Origin: Listeria cossartiae subsp. cayugensis
GTDB lineage: Bacteria; Bacillota; Bacilli; Lactobacillales; Listeriaceae
Reading direction: 5' to 3'
NCBI RefSeq assembly: GCF_014229095.1
Contig: NZ_JAARZC010000006.1
Location: 1 to 64,000 of the forward strand
DNA length: 64,000 bases
The notes beneath the pieces were generated by a model, which did no database searches, had not been told where the DNA came from, and saw nothing but the letters and a program-made list of their open reading frames with translations. Of the stretch, positions 42,980 to 51,981 are shown piece by piece (the first letter of the stretch is position 1; each line of letters opens with the position of its first letter). The position numbers and the translations under genes were made by a program.

Positions 42980-43863
42980 TTAGAAAAAAATGAAATAATA
43001 AATGAACGGAACAAATTCTCGGAAGGGGATAGGTTCCGTTTTTTTGTCGTAATAATCCCAACCGAACGGCGCAACTCTTTGTCACGTAGCGCAATACTTT
43101 TCGTTTCTTTAAAAATCGCCCCATCTAAAATCATTTCCGGCAAAATGCTAATACCGAGTCCAGCCCCGACCAGTCCTTGAATCGTATAAAAATCTCTACT
43201 TTGAAAAGCAATTTGTGGCGTGAAGCCTTTTTTATTGGCGGCTTTTGTCACAATTTTATATAAATCAAAGTCTTCCGGGTAAAGAACGAATTTTTCGGAA
43301 GCAAGTTCTTTTAAGGAAACATTAAAGTTTTCAGCAAGCGGATGGTTCTCGGGAACGATTAACTTCAATTTTTCATCAAAGAAACGAATGGCTTCGATTT
43401 GGTCGCTAGATTCGGGAACAGGTGATAAGAAAGTCATGTCGAGTGCGCCGTTAAGTAGCATTTCGGTAAGCTCTTCATTGGTTCCTTCCATAAATTTATA
43501 GGTGATTTGTGGGTATTTTTCGCGAAAAGTAGAAATGACGGATGGCAAAACTTTGGTCGAAAGTGAGTTAGGCAAGCCAACACGGACGGTTCCTTTCGCA
43601 GGATCGGTGTATTCGGTTACGAGCGCTTCGGCTTTTTGCAATTCATTTAAAGCGATGGCGGATTGCTTAAGAAATTCTTGACCGACACTTGTGAGCTGCA
43701 TATTTCTACCAACACGATCAAATAAATGCACACCAAGTTCTTCTTCTAGTTTCGTTATCTGTCTACTTACGGCAGATTGGGCTACGTGCAAATTCTCACT
43801 AGCTTTGGTCATATGCTCGACGCGGGCTACTTCCATAAAATACTTTAATTGTCGTAGTTCCAT
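42976..43863 (-). CDS. gltC: GltC-like LysR-family regulator
   Basis: A 295-residue LysR-type regulator, divergent from gltB, as GltC is in Bacillus, where it activates gltAB and represses itself. The N-terminal helix-turn-helix is in MELRQLKYFMEVARVEHMTK and NLHVAQSAVSRQITKLEEEL. The effector domain covers about residues 88-290. GGAGGT precedes the ATG on the minus strand. The last coding bases contain a plus-strand hairpin that probably ends the GNAT transcript. Confidence 0.9.
   Translation of the reverse strand: MELRQLKYFMEVARVEHMTKASENLHVAQSAVSRQITKLEEELGVHLFDRVGRNMQLTSVGQEFLKQSAIALNELQKAEALVTEYTDPAKGTVRVGLPNSLSTKVLPSVISTFREKYPQITYKFMEGTNEELTEMLLNGALDMTFLSPVPESSDQIEAIRFFDEKLKLIVPENHPLAENFNVSLKELASEKFVLYPEDFDLYKIVTKAANKKGFTPQIAFQSRDFYTIQGLVGAGLGISILPEMILDGAIFKETKSIALRDKELRRSVGIITTKKRNLSPSENLFRSFIISFFSN
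43005..43046 (+). terminator. Plus-strand terminator inside the 3' end of gltC
   Basis: AACGGAAC (43005-43012) pairs with GTTCCGTT (43033-43040) and runs into seven T. It would end the GldA-like/GNAT transcript but lies within gltC codons on the other strand. Confidence 0.75.
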
Positions 43864-43879
43864 TTCTTACCTCCGATTG

Positions 43880-43894
43880 TTCTCGAAATGAGAT
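43880..43894. promoter_or_regulatory. GltC-type operator (Box I-like)
   Basis: TTCTCGAAATGAGAT is read on the minus strand as ATCTCATTTCGAGAA, differing from B. subtilis GltC Box I, ATCTCATTTTGAGAT, at only two positions. It lies between gltC and its -10 element, upstream of the gltB promoter. Confidence 0.7.
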
Positions 43895-43915
43895 TGTTTT
43901 ATTCTATTATATATA

Positions 43916-43944
43916 TTGTTTCGATAAATGAAAAGGAATAAAAT
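43916..43944 (+). promoter_or_regulatory. Promoter of gltB
   Basis: TTGTTT (43916-43921) and TAAAAT (43939-43944) are 17 bases apart, giving a start near 43951 and a leader of about 105 bases. Confidence 0.55.
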
Positions 43945-43978
43945 AGATACTACAAGAAATGTAAGGTAAGCTGAATCG

Positions 43979-44013
43979 CTGGTTAATTATCAGTTAATTT
44001 GAATAATTACCAG
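43979..44013 (+). promoter_or_regulatory. Hairpin in the gltB leader
   Basis: CTGGT-T-AATTAT (43979-43990) pairs with ATAATTACCAG (44003-44013) over eleven pairs with one bulged T. No T tract follows. It lies about 28 bases after the expected transcript start. Confidence 0.5.
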
Positions 44014-44055
44014 AAAGACCTACAAAGATTCGGTTTTTGAAGAGGAGGAACTAGG

Positions 44056-47000
44056 ATGAAACAAACTAATTTACCAAAAAAACATGGCCTATACAATCCA
44101 GAAAATGAGCACGATGCTTGTGGAATTGGCTTCGTAGCAAATATTAAAAAGATTTCTTCTCATAAAATTGTTGAGCAAGGTATTCATATGCTTTGCCAAT
44201 TAAAGCACCGTGGCGGAGAAGTTGGCGGGGATACGGGCGATGGCGCTGGTATTTTACTTGAAATTTCTGACTCGTTCTTCCGACGTGAATGTAGCAAATT
44301 AGGAATTAATTTGCCTGAAAAATATCATTATGCGGTGGGTATGTTTAATTTCCCACAAACTAAAACCGAACGCGAATGCTTAATGGCAGAAACAGAAAAA
44401 TTGATTGCGAGTGAAGGGCAAATTTTTCTTGGCTGGCGCGAATTACCAACCGATGTAACAAAAGTTGGCGCGGGAGCAAGAGAAACAGAACCAGCAATTT
44501 ATCAACTATTTATTCAAAAAAATGCTGAGCTAGATGAAGCGGAATTTGAACGTGCACTTTATTTAATTAGAAAACAAGTCGAAAAGTTTGCTCAGACTTC
44601 TGAACAAATTACAGAAACTTTCTACGTTCCAAGTTTATCAACGCGAACGGTTATTTTTAAAGGAATGTTACTACCAGAACAAATCAATCAATATTATTTA
44701 GATTTAGCGGATCCAGCATATGTATCGGCTTTTGCGTTAGTGCATTCGCGCTTTTCAACGAATACGTTTCCGAGTTGGGAGCGGGCGCATCCGTATCGTT
44801 ATTTAATTCATAACGGTGAAATTAATACGCAACGAGGCAATGTTAACTGGATGAAAGCTCGGGAGAAAAGAGCAGAATCTGGTTTACTTGGTGACGATTT
44901 AGCGAAGTTACTACCAATTATTGATGAAAGTGGTAGTGATTCAGCGACTTTAGATAATGCGCTAGAATTTTTAGTGCAGGCAGGGCGTTCGTTACCTCAT
45001 GCGGCGATGATGCTTATTCCAGAACCTTGGGACAAAAATCCACACATGACAGACCCGAAACGCGCTTTTTACGAGTATCATAGTACATTAATGGAGCCTT
45101 GGGATGGACCGACTTCGATTTCATTTACGAATGGTCGCGTGATCGGGACAATTTTGGATAGAAATGGTTTACGTCCGGCGCGTTATTATGAAACGAAAGA
45201 CCATACGATTATTTATTCTTCGGAAACGGGCGTTGTACCTGTTGATTCGAGTGAGATTATTCGCAAAGAAACGGTTGGCGCGGGAACAATGTTGTTAATC
45301 GATTTAGAAGAAGGACGCATTGTGACGGACGCGGAGTTAAAAGCAGAACTGACAACCGAAAAACCATACCGTGAATGGCTGAATGCGGAAATGACGGAGA
45401 TTGCTGACTTAGTATCAGCAGATTTAGATTACGAAGCGATGGATAAGTCCGAACGCTTTAAAAAACAACGTGCATTTGGTTACACGCAAGATGAATTAAA
45501 TAAAATTTTGATTCCGATGGTAACAGAGAAAAAAGACCCAATGGGCGCAATGGGTTATGACGCGCCACTTGCCGTTTTAAGTCAACGTCCGCAAGTATTA
45601 TTTAATTATTTCAAACAACTTTTTGCGCAAGTTACGAACCCGCCGATTGATGGGATTCGCGAAGAAACAGTTACTTCTGCGATGACGCTGCTCGGGGATG
45701 AAGGGAATATTTTAAATCCTACTGCGAAAAATGCGAACCGAATTCGCTTGAAAACACCAATTTTATCACGAAAAGAATTTGCGGCTCTTGCGCAGCAAAC
45801 GAAATTCGCGAAACAAACCGAAACATTATCCATTTTATTTAAAGCAGAAGAACGTGACAGTTTAGAGGCGCGATTGGAAGCATTGTTTATAGAAGCCGAT
45901 AAAAAAATCGCAGGTGGCGCCGAGTTGCTTGTGCTAACAGATGATGGCGTAGATGCGGATTGGATTGGCATTCCTTCATTGCTAGCTGTAAGTGGCTTGC
46001 ACCATCATTTAGTTAAAGCGGGGACGCGGACACAAGTGAGTATTATTGTGAAAACAGCGGAAGCGCGCGATGTGCACCAATGTGCGTTATTAATTGGCTA
46101 CGGGGCGGATGCCGTATTCCCAAGTCTAGCTATTGATACATTTGACGGTTTAATTAAAGAAGGACGTATTAAAGGTTTTACGCTTGATGAGGCAGAAAGT
46201 CGTTATATTGAAGCAATTACAGACGGCATTTTGAAAATCATGTCGAAAATGGGAATATCTACTGTCCAAAGTTACCGTGGTGCGCAGATTTTTGAAGCAA
46301 TCGGTATTGGCGATGATGTGATTAAAAACTATTTCCCAGGTACAGCTTCACAAATTGGCGGTATTCCACTTGAAGTAATTGCCCAAGAAGCTTGGTTGCG
46401 TCACCGCGAAGCCTATCATGATATCGGCTACCAAAGTTTCACGCTTAATACTGGCGGCGAATATCAGTGGCGTTCAAACGGTGAATACCATGTGTACAAT
46501 CCATTAGCAATTCATTCTTTACAACAAGCGACGCGCGAAAATGACCGCGAAACATATAATTTATATTCAGATTTAATGCAAAATCAAAATAATGCCTTTT
46601 TAAGAGGGCTGCTAACATTTACAAGTGATCGCAAGCCGATTCCACTGGACGAGGTAGAGCCAGCAGAAGCTATTTTCAAACGATTTAAGTCAGGTGCGAT
46701 GTCATATGGTTCGATTAGCCAAGAAGCTCATGAGGCGCTTGCTATCGCGATGAATCGAATCGGCGGAAAAAGTAATAGTGGGGAGGGCGGAGAAAATCCG
46801 AACCGCTTTACTCCAGACGAAAATGGTGACTGGCGCAGAAGTGCAATCAAACAAATCGCTTCTGGTCGTTTCGGCGTAACAAGTCATTATTTGGTTAACG
46901 CAGAAGAATTGCAAATCAAAATGGCTCAAGGCGCAAAACCAGGCGAGGGAGGTCATTTGCCAGGGAACAAAGTGTATCCATGGATTTCGAAAACACGTGG

Positions 47001-48648
47001 TTCAACAACAGGTGTCGGCCTGATTTCACCACCGCCACACCATGATATTTATTCGATTGAAGATTTATCGCAACTGATTTTCGATTTAAAAAATGCGAAC
47101 CAAAATGCGCGCGTTAACGTGAAGCTAGTTTCGAAAACTGGTATTGGTACGATTGCAGCTGGGGTTGCGAAAGGGAATGCCGACGTTATCTTGGTAAGTG
47201 GTTATGAAGGTGGAACTGGTGCTGCCGCAAGAACGAGTATCCGTCACGCGGGTGTACCGTGGGAAATCGGCTTAGCAGAAACGCACCAAACATTACTTTT
47301 AAACGGCTTAAGAAATAAAGTCGTTGTCGAAACAGATGGAAAACTTATGACAGGTAAAGATGTCTTAGTTGCCGCGATGCTAGGAGCGGAAGAATTCGGA
47401 TTTGCTACTGCACCACTTGTAACACTTGGTTGCGTCATGATGCGCGTTTGCCATTTAGATACATGTCCGGTTGGTGTAGCAACGCAAAATCCAGAACTTC
47501 GTAAAAAATTCAACGGCTCTGCGGACTATGTTGTAAACTTCTTCCATTTTATCGTGGCAGAAATGCGTGAAATGATGGCGGAACTTGGCTTCAGAAGTTT
47601 GACAGAAGTTATTGGACATAAAGAGTTACTAACAACTCACGAGAAAAAAGAGGCACATTGGAAAGCGAAATACATCGATTTTTCGAATATGCTTTACAGT
47701 GATGATTTCTATAAAAATCAAGTCCAATACTGCACAAAACAACAAGACCACAAAATTGACCAAACTCTCGATATGCGTGAAATTGTGCCATTAATTAAAC
47801 CAGCACTTGAAAATGGCGAAAAAGTAACTGGAACTTTCGCTGTACGCAACATTGACCGTGCAATTGGGACGATTGCTGGATCCTTTATTAGTAAAAAGTA
47901 CGGCGCAGAAGGTTTGCCAGAAGATACGATTTCACTTGATTTTGTTGGTTCTGCGGGTCAAAGCTTTGGTGCTTATACGCCACTTGGTATGACACTTCGA
48001 ATTCACGGTGATGCCAATGACTACTTCGGCAAAGGGCTTTCTGGTGGTAAATTGATTGTTAGTCCAGATGCGAAAACGCCAATCAAACCACATGATTCTG
48101 CGATTGTCGGAAATGTAACGTTATACGGTGCAACTGGCGGATATGCTTATATGCACGGAAAAGCTGGCGCACGATTTGCCGTTCGTAACAGTGGTGCGAC
48201 AGCGGTTGTTGAAGGTATTGGCGACAATGGTTGTGAATATATGACAGGTGGTGCAGTAGTCATCCTCGGCGAAATTGGCGAGAACTTTGCGGCCGGAATG
48301 TCTGGTGGAGTGGCTTATATTTATACGAACAATAAACAAGAAACTACTACCAAAATCAATCATGAACTTGTTAATAGTCGTTCCACATTAGAAGCATCTG
48401 AATTAGCTAAATTGAAGCAACTAATCGAACAACACGCAAGCCTTACTGGAAGCGAGTTTGCCCAAGCTATTCTCAGCAATTGGGAAGCGGAACAAGCGAA
48501 TTTCATTTTCGTTATTCCAAATGAATATGAAATGATGCTAACAAGAATCACAACGCTTGAACAAACTGGAAAAACACACGATGAAGCAGAATTACAAGCT
48601 TTTTATGAGCATAAAGATGGAAAATTAGTTGCCGGAGCGGCGAAATAG
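44056..48648 (+). CDS. gltB: Glutamate synthase large subunit GltB
   Basis: The large chain of NADPH glutamate synthase, 1530 residues, which makes glutamate from glutamine and 2-oxoglutarate. Cys22 in NEHDACGIGFVA is the class II glutaminase nucleophile, exposed after removal of the propeptide. The central and FMN domains follow, with GEGGENPNRF near 907 and the synthase motif KTGIGTIAAGVAKGNAD. The 3Fe-4S cysteines are in GCVMMRVCHLDTCPVG near 1130. The C-terminal beta-helix of G-x-x-G repeats begins near 1290. AGGAGG precedes the ATG. Bacillus calls this chain gltA. Confidence 0.97.
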   Translation: MKQTNLPKKHGLYNPENEHDACGIGFVANIKKISSHKIVEQGIHMLCQLKHRGGEVGGDTGDGAGILLEISDSFFRRECSKLGINLPEKYHYAVGMFNFPQTKTERECLMAETEKLIASEGQIFLGWRELPTDVTKVGAGARETEPAIYQLFIQKNAELDEAEFERALYLIRKQVEKFAQTSEQITETFYVPSLSTRTVIFKGMLLPEQINQYYLDLADPAYVSAFALVHSRFSTNTFPSWERAHPYRYLIHNGEINTQRGNVNWMKAREKRAESGLLGDDLAKLLPIIDESGSDSATLDNALEFLVQAGRSLPHAAMMLIPEPWDKNPHMTDPKRAFYEYHSTLMEPWDGPTSISFTNGRVIGTILDRNGLRPARYYETKDHTIIYSSETGVVPVDSSEIIRKETVGAGTMLLIDLEEGRIVTDAELKAELTTEKPYREWLNAEMTEIADLVSADLDYEAMDKSERFKKQRAFGYTQDELNKILIPMVTEKKDPMGAMGYDAPLAVLSQRPQVLFNYFKQLFAQVTNPPIDGIREETVTSAMTLLGDEGNILNPTAKNANRIRLKTPILSRKEFAALAQQTKFAKQTETLSILFKAEERDSLEARLEALFIEADKKIAGGAELLVLTDDGVDADWIGIPSLLAVSGLHHHLVKAGTRTQVSIIVKTAEARDVHQCALLIGYGADAVFPSLAIDTFDGLIKEGRIKGFTLDEAESRYIEAITDGILKIMSKMGISTVQSYRGAQIFEAIGIGDDVIKNYFPGTASQIGGIPLEVIAQEAWLRHREAYHDIGYQSFTLNTGGEYQWRSNGEYHVYNPLAIHSLQQATRENDRETYNLYSDLMQNQNNAFLRGLLTFTSDRKPIPLDEVEPAEAIFKRFKSGAMSYGSISQEAHEALAIAMNRIGGKSNSGEGGENPNRFTPDENGDWRRSAIKQIASGRFGVTSHYLVNAEELQIKMAQGAKPGEGGHLPGNKVYPWISKTRGSTTGVGLISPPPHHDIYSIEDLSQLIFDLKNANQNARVNVKLVSKTGIGTIAAGVAKGNADVILVSGYEGGTGAAARTSIRHAGVPWEIGLAETHQTLLLNGLRNKVVVETDGKLMTGKDVLVAAMLGAEEFGFATAPLVTLGCVMMRVCHLDTCPVGVATQNPELRKKFNGSADYVVNFFHFIVAEMREMMAELGFRSLTEVIGHKELLTTHEKKEAHWKAKYIDFSNMLYSDDFYKNQVQYCTKQQDHKIDQTLDMREIVPLIKPALENGEKVTGTFAVRNIDRAIGTIAGSFISKKYGAEGLPEDTISLDFVGSAGQSFGAYTPLGMTLRIHGDANDYFGKGLSGGKLIVSPDAKTPIKPHDSAIVGNVTLYGATGGYAYMHGKAGARFAVRNSGATAVVEGIGDNGCEYMTGGAVVILGEIGENFAAGMSGGVAYIYTNNKQETTTKINHELVNSRSTLEASELAKLKQLIEQHASLTGSEFAQAILSNWEAEQANFIFVIPNEYEMMLTRITTLEQTGKTHDEAELQAFYEHKDGKLVAGAAK

Positions 48649-48662
48649 AGAGGAGTGAAACC

Positions 48663-50132
48663 ATGGGAAAAGCAACTGGATTTATGGAATATGACCGAAT
48701 CCCTTCTCCCGGACGCGATCCGAAAAGTCGGACGCGTGACTGGAATGAATATAGTTTACCAATGCCGGCAGCTGACTTAACGTTACAAGCTGCACGTTGT
48801 ATGGATTGTGGTGTACCGTTTTGTAGCGTTGGGATGGAAATTAAAAATGGCGTATCAGGTTGTCCGCTGCATAATTTAATTCCAGAGTGGAACGATGCAG
48901 TTTATCGGGGTGACTGGTATGAAGCGTTACAACTACTATTAAAAACAAATAACTTTCCAGAGTTTACTGGTCGTATTTGCCCAGCGCCTTGTGAAGGTGG
49001 CTGTACAGTAGCAATTTCAGAACCAGCAGTAGGAATTAAATCAATTGAAAAAGCAATTATTGACCGCGGTTTTGAAGAGGGATGGATTAAACCTGCTCCT
49101 CCTAAAAAGCGCACAGGTAAACGAATTGCCGTGATTGGTTCTGGTCCTGCGGGGCTTGCTTGTGCCGATCAATTAAATAAAGCTGGTCATAGCGTAACGG
49201 TCATTGAAAAAAGTGACCGAGTTGGTGGCTTATTAATGTACGGCATTCCAACAATGAAACTCGAGAAAGAACAAGTAACACGTCGAGTGAATTTAATGGC
49301 AGAAGAAGGCGTTGAATTTGTGACTGGCGTTGCAGCTGGTACGGATATTACTTTTGAAGAACTACGCACAGAGTATGATTCGATTGTACTTGCAACAGGC
49401 GCTGGTAACGCACGCGATATTCCACTTGCTGGACGTGATGCAGCTGGTATTCACTTCGCTGTGCCGTATTTAACACAAAGTACGCGCGACAATTTGGACA
49501 ACGGCGGGGTGCAAACACTTTCTGCTAAAGGCAAAAATGTCGTAATTATCGGTGGCGGTGATACTGGTGCTGACTGTGTGGCAACGGCATTAAGACAAGG
49601 TGCAAAGAGTATTTATCAATTCGGTATTCAAGACAAACTTCCAGAATTACGCGACGGTGAAAACCCTTGGCCACAATATCCACGTGTATTCAAAATGGAT
49701 TATGCGCACGAAGAAGCAGAGGCTGTTTATGGAAGAGATCCACGTGAATATCTCATCAATACTACTTCTTTTGAAAAAGATGCAGCAGGGAATCTGGTTG
49801 GTCTTCATACGGTAGAAGTAGTGGAAGATAAGGCTGCTAGAACGTATACACCTGTAGAAGGAAGCGAAAAGTATTTTGACGTTGATATGGTTTTAATCGC
49901 CATTGGTTTTGCTGGTACAACCGAAGATATTTTCACAAATTTTGGCGTAGGAAAAACAGACCGCCATACGATTGATGCTGCTAAAGGATTCTATCGTACA
50001 AGTGAAGAAGGTGTGTTCGCTTGCGGAGATGCGCGTCACGGTCAAAGTTTAGTCGTAACCGCAATTGCAGAAGGAAGAGAAGCGGCTCGTGAAGTAGACT
50101 TTTACTTGATGGGCGAAACATTTTTACCTTAA
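48663..50132 (+). CDS. gltD: Glutamate synthase small subunit GltD
   Basis: The small, electron-input chain of glutamate synthase, 489 residues. It carries FAD and an NADPH site and passes electrons to GltB through iron-sulfur clusters. N-terminal cysteine clusters: ARCMDCGVPFCSVG and the later GCPLHNLIPEWN, then RICPAPCEGGCT. FAD motif VIGSGPAGLACADQL near residue 157, NADPH motif VIIGGGDTGADCVATAL near 294. It is 14 bases after gltB and preceded by GAGGAG. Confidence 0.97.
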   Translation: MGKATGFMEYDRIPSPGRDPKSRTRDWNEYSLPMPAADLTLQAARCMDCGVPFCSVGMEIKNGVSGCPLHNLIPEWNDAVYRGDWYEALQLLLKTNNFPEFTGRICPAPCEGGCTVAISEPAVGIKSIEKAIIDRGFEEGWIKPAPPKKRTGKRIAVIGSGPAGLACADQLNKAGHSVTVIEKSDRVGGLLMYGIPTMKLEKEQVTRRVNLMAEEGVEFVTGVAAGTDITFEELRTEYDSIVLATGAGNARDIPLAGRDAAGIHFAVPYLTQSTRDNLDNGGVQTLSAKGKNVVIIGGGDTGADCVATALRQGAKSIYQFGIQDKLPELRDGENPWPQYPRVFKMDYAHEEAEAVYGRDPREYLINTTSFEKDAAGNLVGLHTVEVVEDKAARTYTPVEGSEKYFDVDMVLIAIGFAGTTEDIFTNFGVGKTDRHTIDAAKGFYRTSEEGVFACGDARHGQSLVVTAIAEGREAAREVDFYLMGETFLP

Positions 50133-50133
50133 T

Positions 50134-50174
50134 AGAAAAAGAGCTTATCCTCAAAAGGGTAAGCTCTTTTTTTG
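50134..50174. terminator. Bidirectional terminator
   Basis: AAAGAGCTTA-CC (50139-50150) pairs with GG-TAAGCTCTTT (50156-50169), with A and T runs outside, between gltD and the convergent sugar-transport operon. Confidence 0.9.
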
Positions 50175-50179
50175 ACCAA

Positions 50180-51010
50180 TTATTTCATTCCTGAAACATT
50201 GAAGCCTTTTAAAATGTATTTTTGGAAAGTCATAAAAATCAAGATAATTGGAATAACCATAAAGGTTGCACCAGCCATTTGTAACGCGTAGTTGCTGCCG
50301 TATTGTCCTTTTAGAAGTTGAAGTCCTACTGATAGGGTGTAGAATTTTTCGTCGTTGGCAATGATTAACGGCCATAAGAATGAGTTCCAACCAGCGATAA
50401 AAGTGAGAATTCCTTGGACTGCAAGCACTGGGCGGGAAATCGGAATAACGATCCGCCAGAAAATGTAAAACTCGCTAGCGCCATCCAGTCTTGCCGCTTC
50501 TAGTAAATCGTCGGAAATGGTGGACATAAATTGGCGGAATAAGAAAATCCCGAAGGCGCCAACTAGTCCTGGAAGTACAATCCCTGTCATAGTATTGGTT
50601 AATCCGGCCGCATTAAGCAGTAGATAAACTGGAATCATCGTTACTTGTCCGGGAATCATCATCGTAGCAAGCACGAGATAAAACAACTTGTTTTTCCCTT
50701 TAAATTTAAATTTAGCAAAACCGTAACCCGCCATCGCATTTAAAAATAAACCGAAAAACGAGAAGAATACAATGATTAATGTGTTTTTTAAGTAAATAGC
50801 AAAGTCCATTTCAGTGAATAGTTTGGTGAAATTATCTAGTGTGAACGTTTCTGGCCAAATAGTAGGTGGGATTTTTAAAATTTCAGCATCCGTTTTCAAA
50901 GAGGAGAGAACCATCCAAATGAACGGTAAAATCATAAAGAATCCGCCAACCGTTAAAATAGTAATAACGGCAATTTGAGCACCACGTGATTTTTGTCTAT
51001 ATTGATTCAT
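50180..51010 (-). CDS. Sugar ABC transporter permease (MalG type)
   Basis: A 276-residue permease of the CUT1 family. Six hydrophobic helices are visible, and the EAA loop is in LLEAARLDGASEFYIFWRIV near residue 165, where the ATPase docks. GGAGTG precedes the ATG. It is the third gene of a minus-strand operon with the other permease and binding protein. No ATPase gene is present here, so a shared MsmX/UgpC-type ATPase encoded elsewhere probably powers it. The substrate is inferred from the divergent glycosidase and phosphorylase genes. Confidence 0.92.
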   Translation of the reverse strand: MNQYRQKSRGAQIAVITILTVGGFFMILPFIWMVLSSLKTDAEILKIPPTIWPETFTLDNFTKLFTEMDFAIYLKNTLIIVFFSFFGLFLNAMAGYGFAKFKFKGKNKLFYLVLATMMIPGQVTMIPVYLLLNAAGLTNTMTGIVLPGLVGAFGIFLFRQFMSTISDDLLEAARLDGASEFYIFWRIVIPISRPVLAVQGILTFIAGWNSFLWPLIIANDEKFYTLSVGLQLLKGQYGSNYALQMAGATFMVIPIILIFMTFQKYILKGFNVSGMK

Positions 51011-51026
51011 TTATAACACTCCTCTC

Positions 51027-51920
51027 TTAAATATCCCCGCCATTATTTTTACGCTGAATCCGGAATTGGATAATCGTGATAATAATAATCGCGATAAACA
51101 AGATAAATGATCCAGCCGCCGCATAACCAAATTTACTTAATTGGAAACCGTTTTGATAAATAAAGAGGGCGACTGAGTTCGTGCTATCGAGCGGCCCGCC
51201 TTCCGTCATGACGAACGGTTCCTCGAAGAATTGCAACCAACCAATCATCGTCGTTACAGTTACAAAGAAAATCGCAAAACGAAGCATCGGTACAGTAATT
51301 TTAAACAATTGTTGACGACTATTAGCACCGTCAAGCGATGCAGCTTCGTAGTATTCACGCGGAATCCCTTGAAGAGCTGCTAAGAAAATAATCATATTCA
51401 CACCGATAGCCCGCCACACAGCGAGGATAATCAGTGAAATTTTCGCAATCGTAGGATCTTGTAGCCAAGGAACAGGGCCAAGGTCTAAAAAGGAAAGTAA
51501 ATAATTAAGTAAACCAAACCGTGGATTATATAAGTAACTCCAAACAACTGCCACAGCGACAACGTTTGTAATCGAAGGCGTATAGAAAATTAACCGAAAA
51601 AACTGGAAAATCTTCGCTTGCGAAAAGTTAATCATCAGCGCAATCCCAAGCGAACAAACGATAACAAGTGGAACGCCAATAATAACATAGAAAAGGGTGT
51701 TAAAAATAGATTTTAAAAATACCGGATCTTGCATAATATTGACGTAATTATCTATCCCAATAAAGTTAATTTTAGAATAATCGGCAAGCCCGACTAAATC
51801 GATATCTGTAAAACTAATAACAAAAGCAAGCAAAATCGGAAGTAACGAAAACAGAAGAAGTAAAAACAGTGCTGGCGAAATAAACAAATATGGCGTGTTT
51901 TTATTTAGAAATTGTTTCAT
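51027..51920 (-). CDS. Sugar ABC transporter permease (MalF type)
   Basis: A 297-residue CUT1-family permease. Six membrane helices are predicted, with the EAA loop in YYEAASLDGANSRQQLFKIT near residue 190. The upstream site is weak (GGAACT). It lies 16 bases before the second permease and 61 bases after the binding-protein gene, with a stable hairpin in that gap. It forms the heterodimeric channel with the MalG-type permease for a beta-glucooligosaccharide, by inference. Confidence 0.92.
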   Translation of the reverse strand: MKQFLNKNTPYLFISPALFLLLLFSLLPILLAFVISFTDIDLVGLADYSKINFIGIDNYVNIMQDPVFLKSIFNTLFYVIIGVPLVIVCSLGIALMINFSQAKIFQFFRLIFYTPSITNVVAVAVVWSYLYNPRFGLLNYLLSFLDLGPVPWLQDPTIAKISLIILAVWRAIGVNMIIFLAALQGIPREYYEAASLDGANSRQQLFKITVPMLRFAIFFVTVTTMIGWLQFFEEPFVMTEGGPLDSTNSVALFIYQNGFQLSKFGYAAAGSFILFIAIIIITIIQFRIQRKNNGGDI

Positions 51921-51937
51921 AACATCAGTTCCATTCT

Positions 51938-51976
51938 AAAAGGGCAAATGGCAGACTAGAATCATTTGCCCTTTTT
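51938..51976 (-). repeat. Stable hairpin between binding-protein and permease genes
   Basis: AAAAGGGCAAATG (51938-51950) pairs with CATTTGCCCTTTT (51963-51975) over about thirteen pairs around a twelve-base loop. On the minus strand it ends in CCCTTTTAG, a weak T tail. It could stop part of the transcripts or protect the upstream message. Confidence 0.8.
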
Positions 51977-51981
51977 ATTCG

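Noticed and set aside
45606-45971. Minus-strand open frame of 121 codons inside gltB
   Set aside because: It mirrors GltB codon bias, is serine-rich as such shadows usually are, and lacks a start signal.
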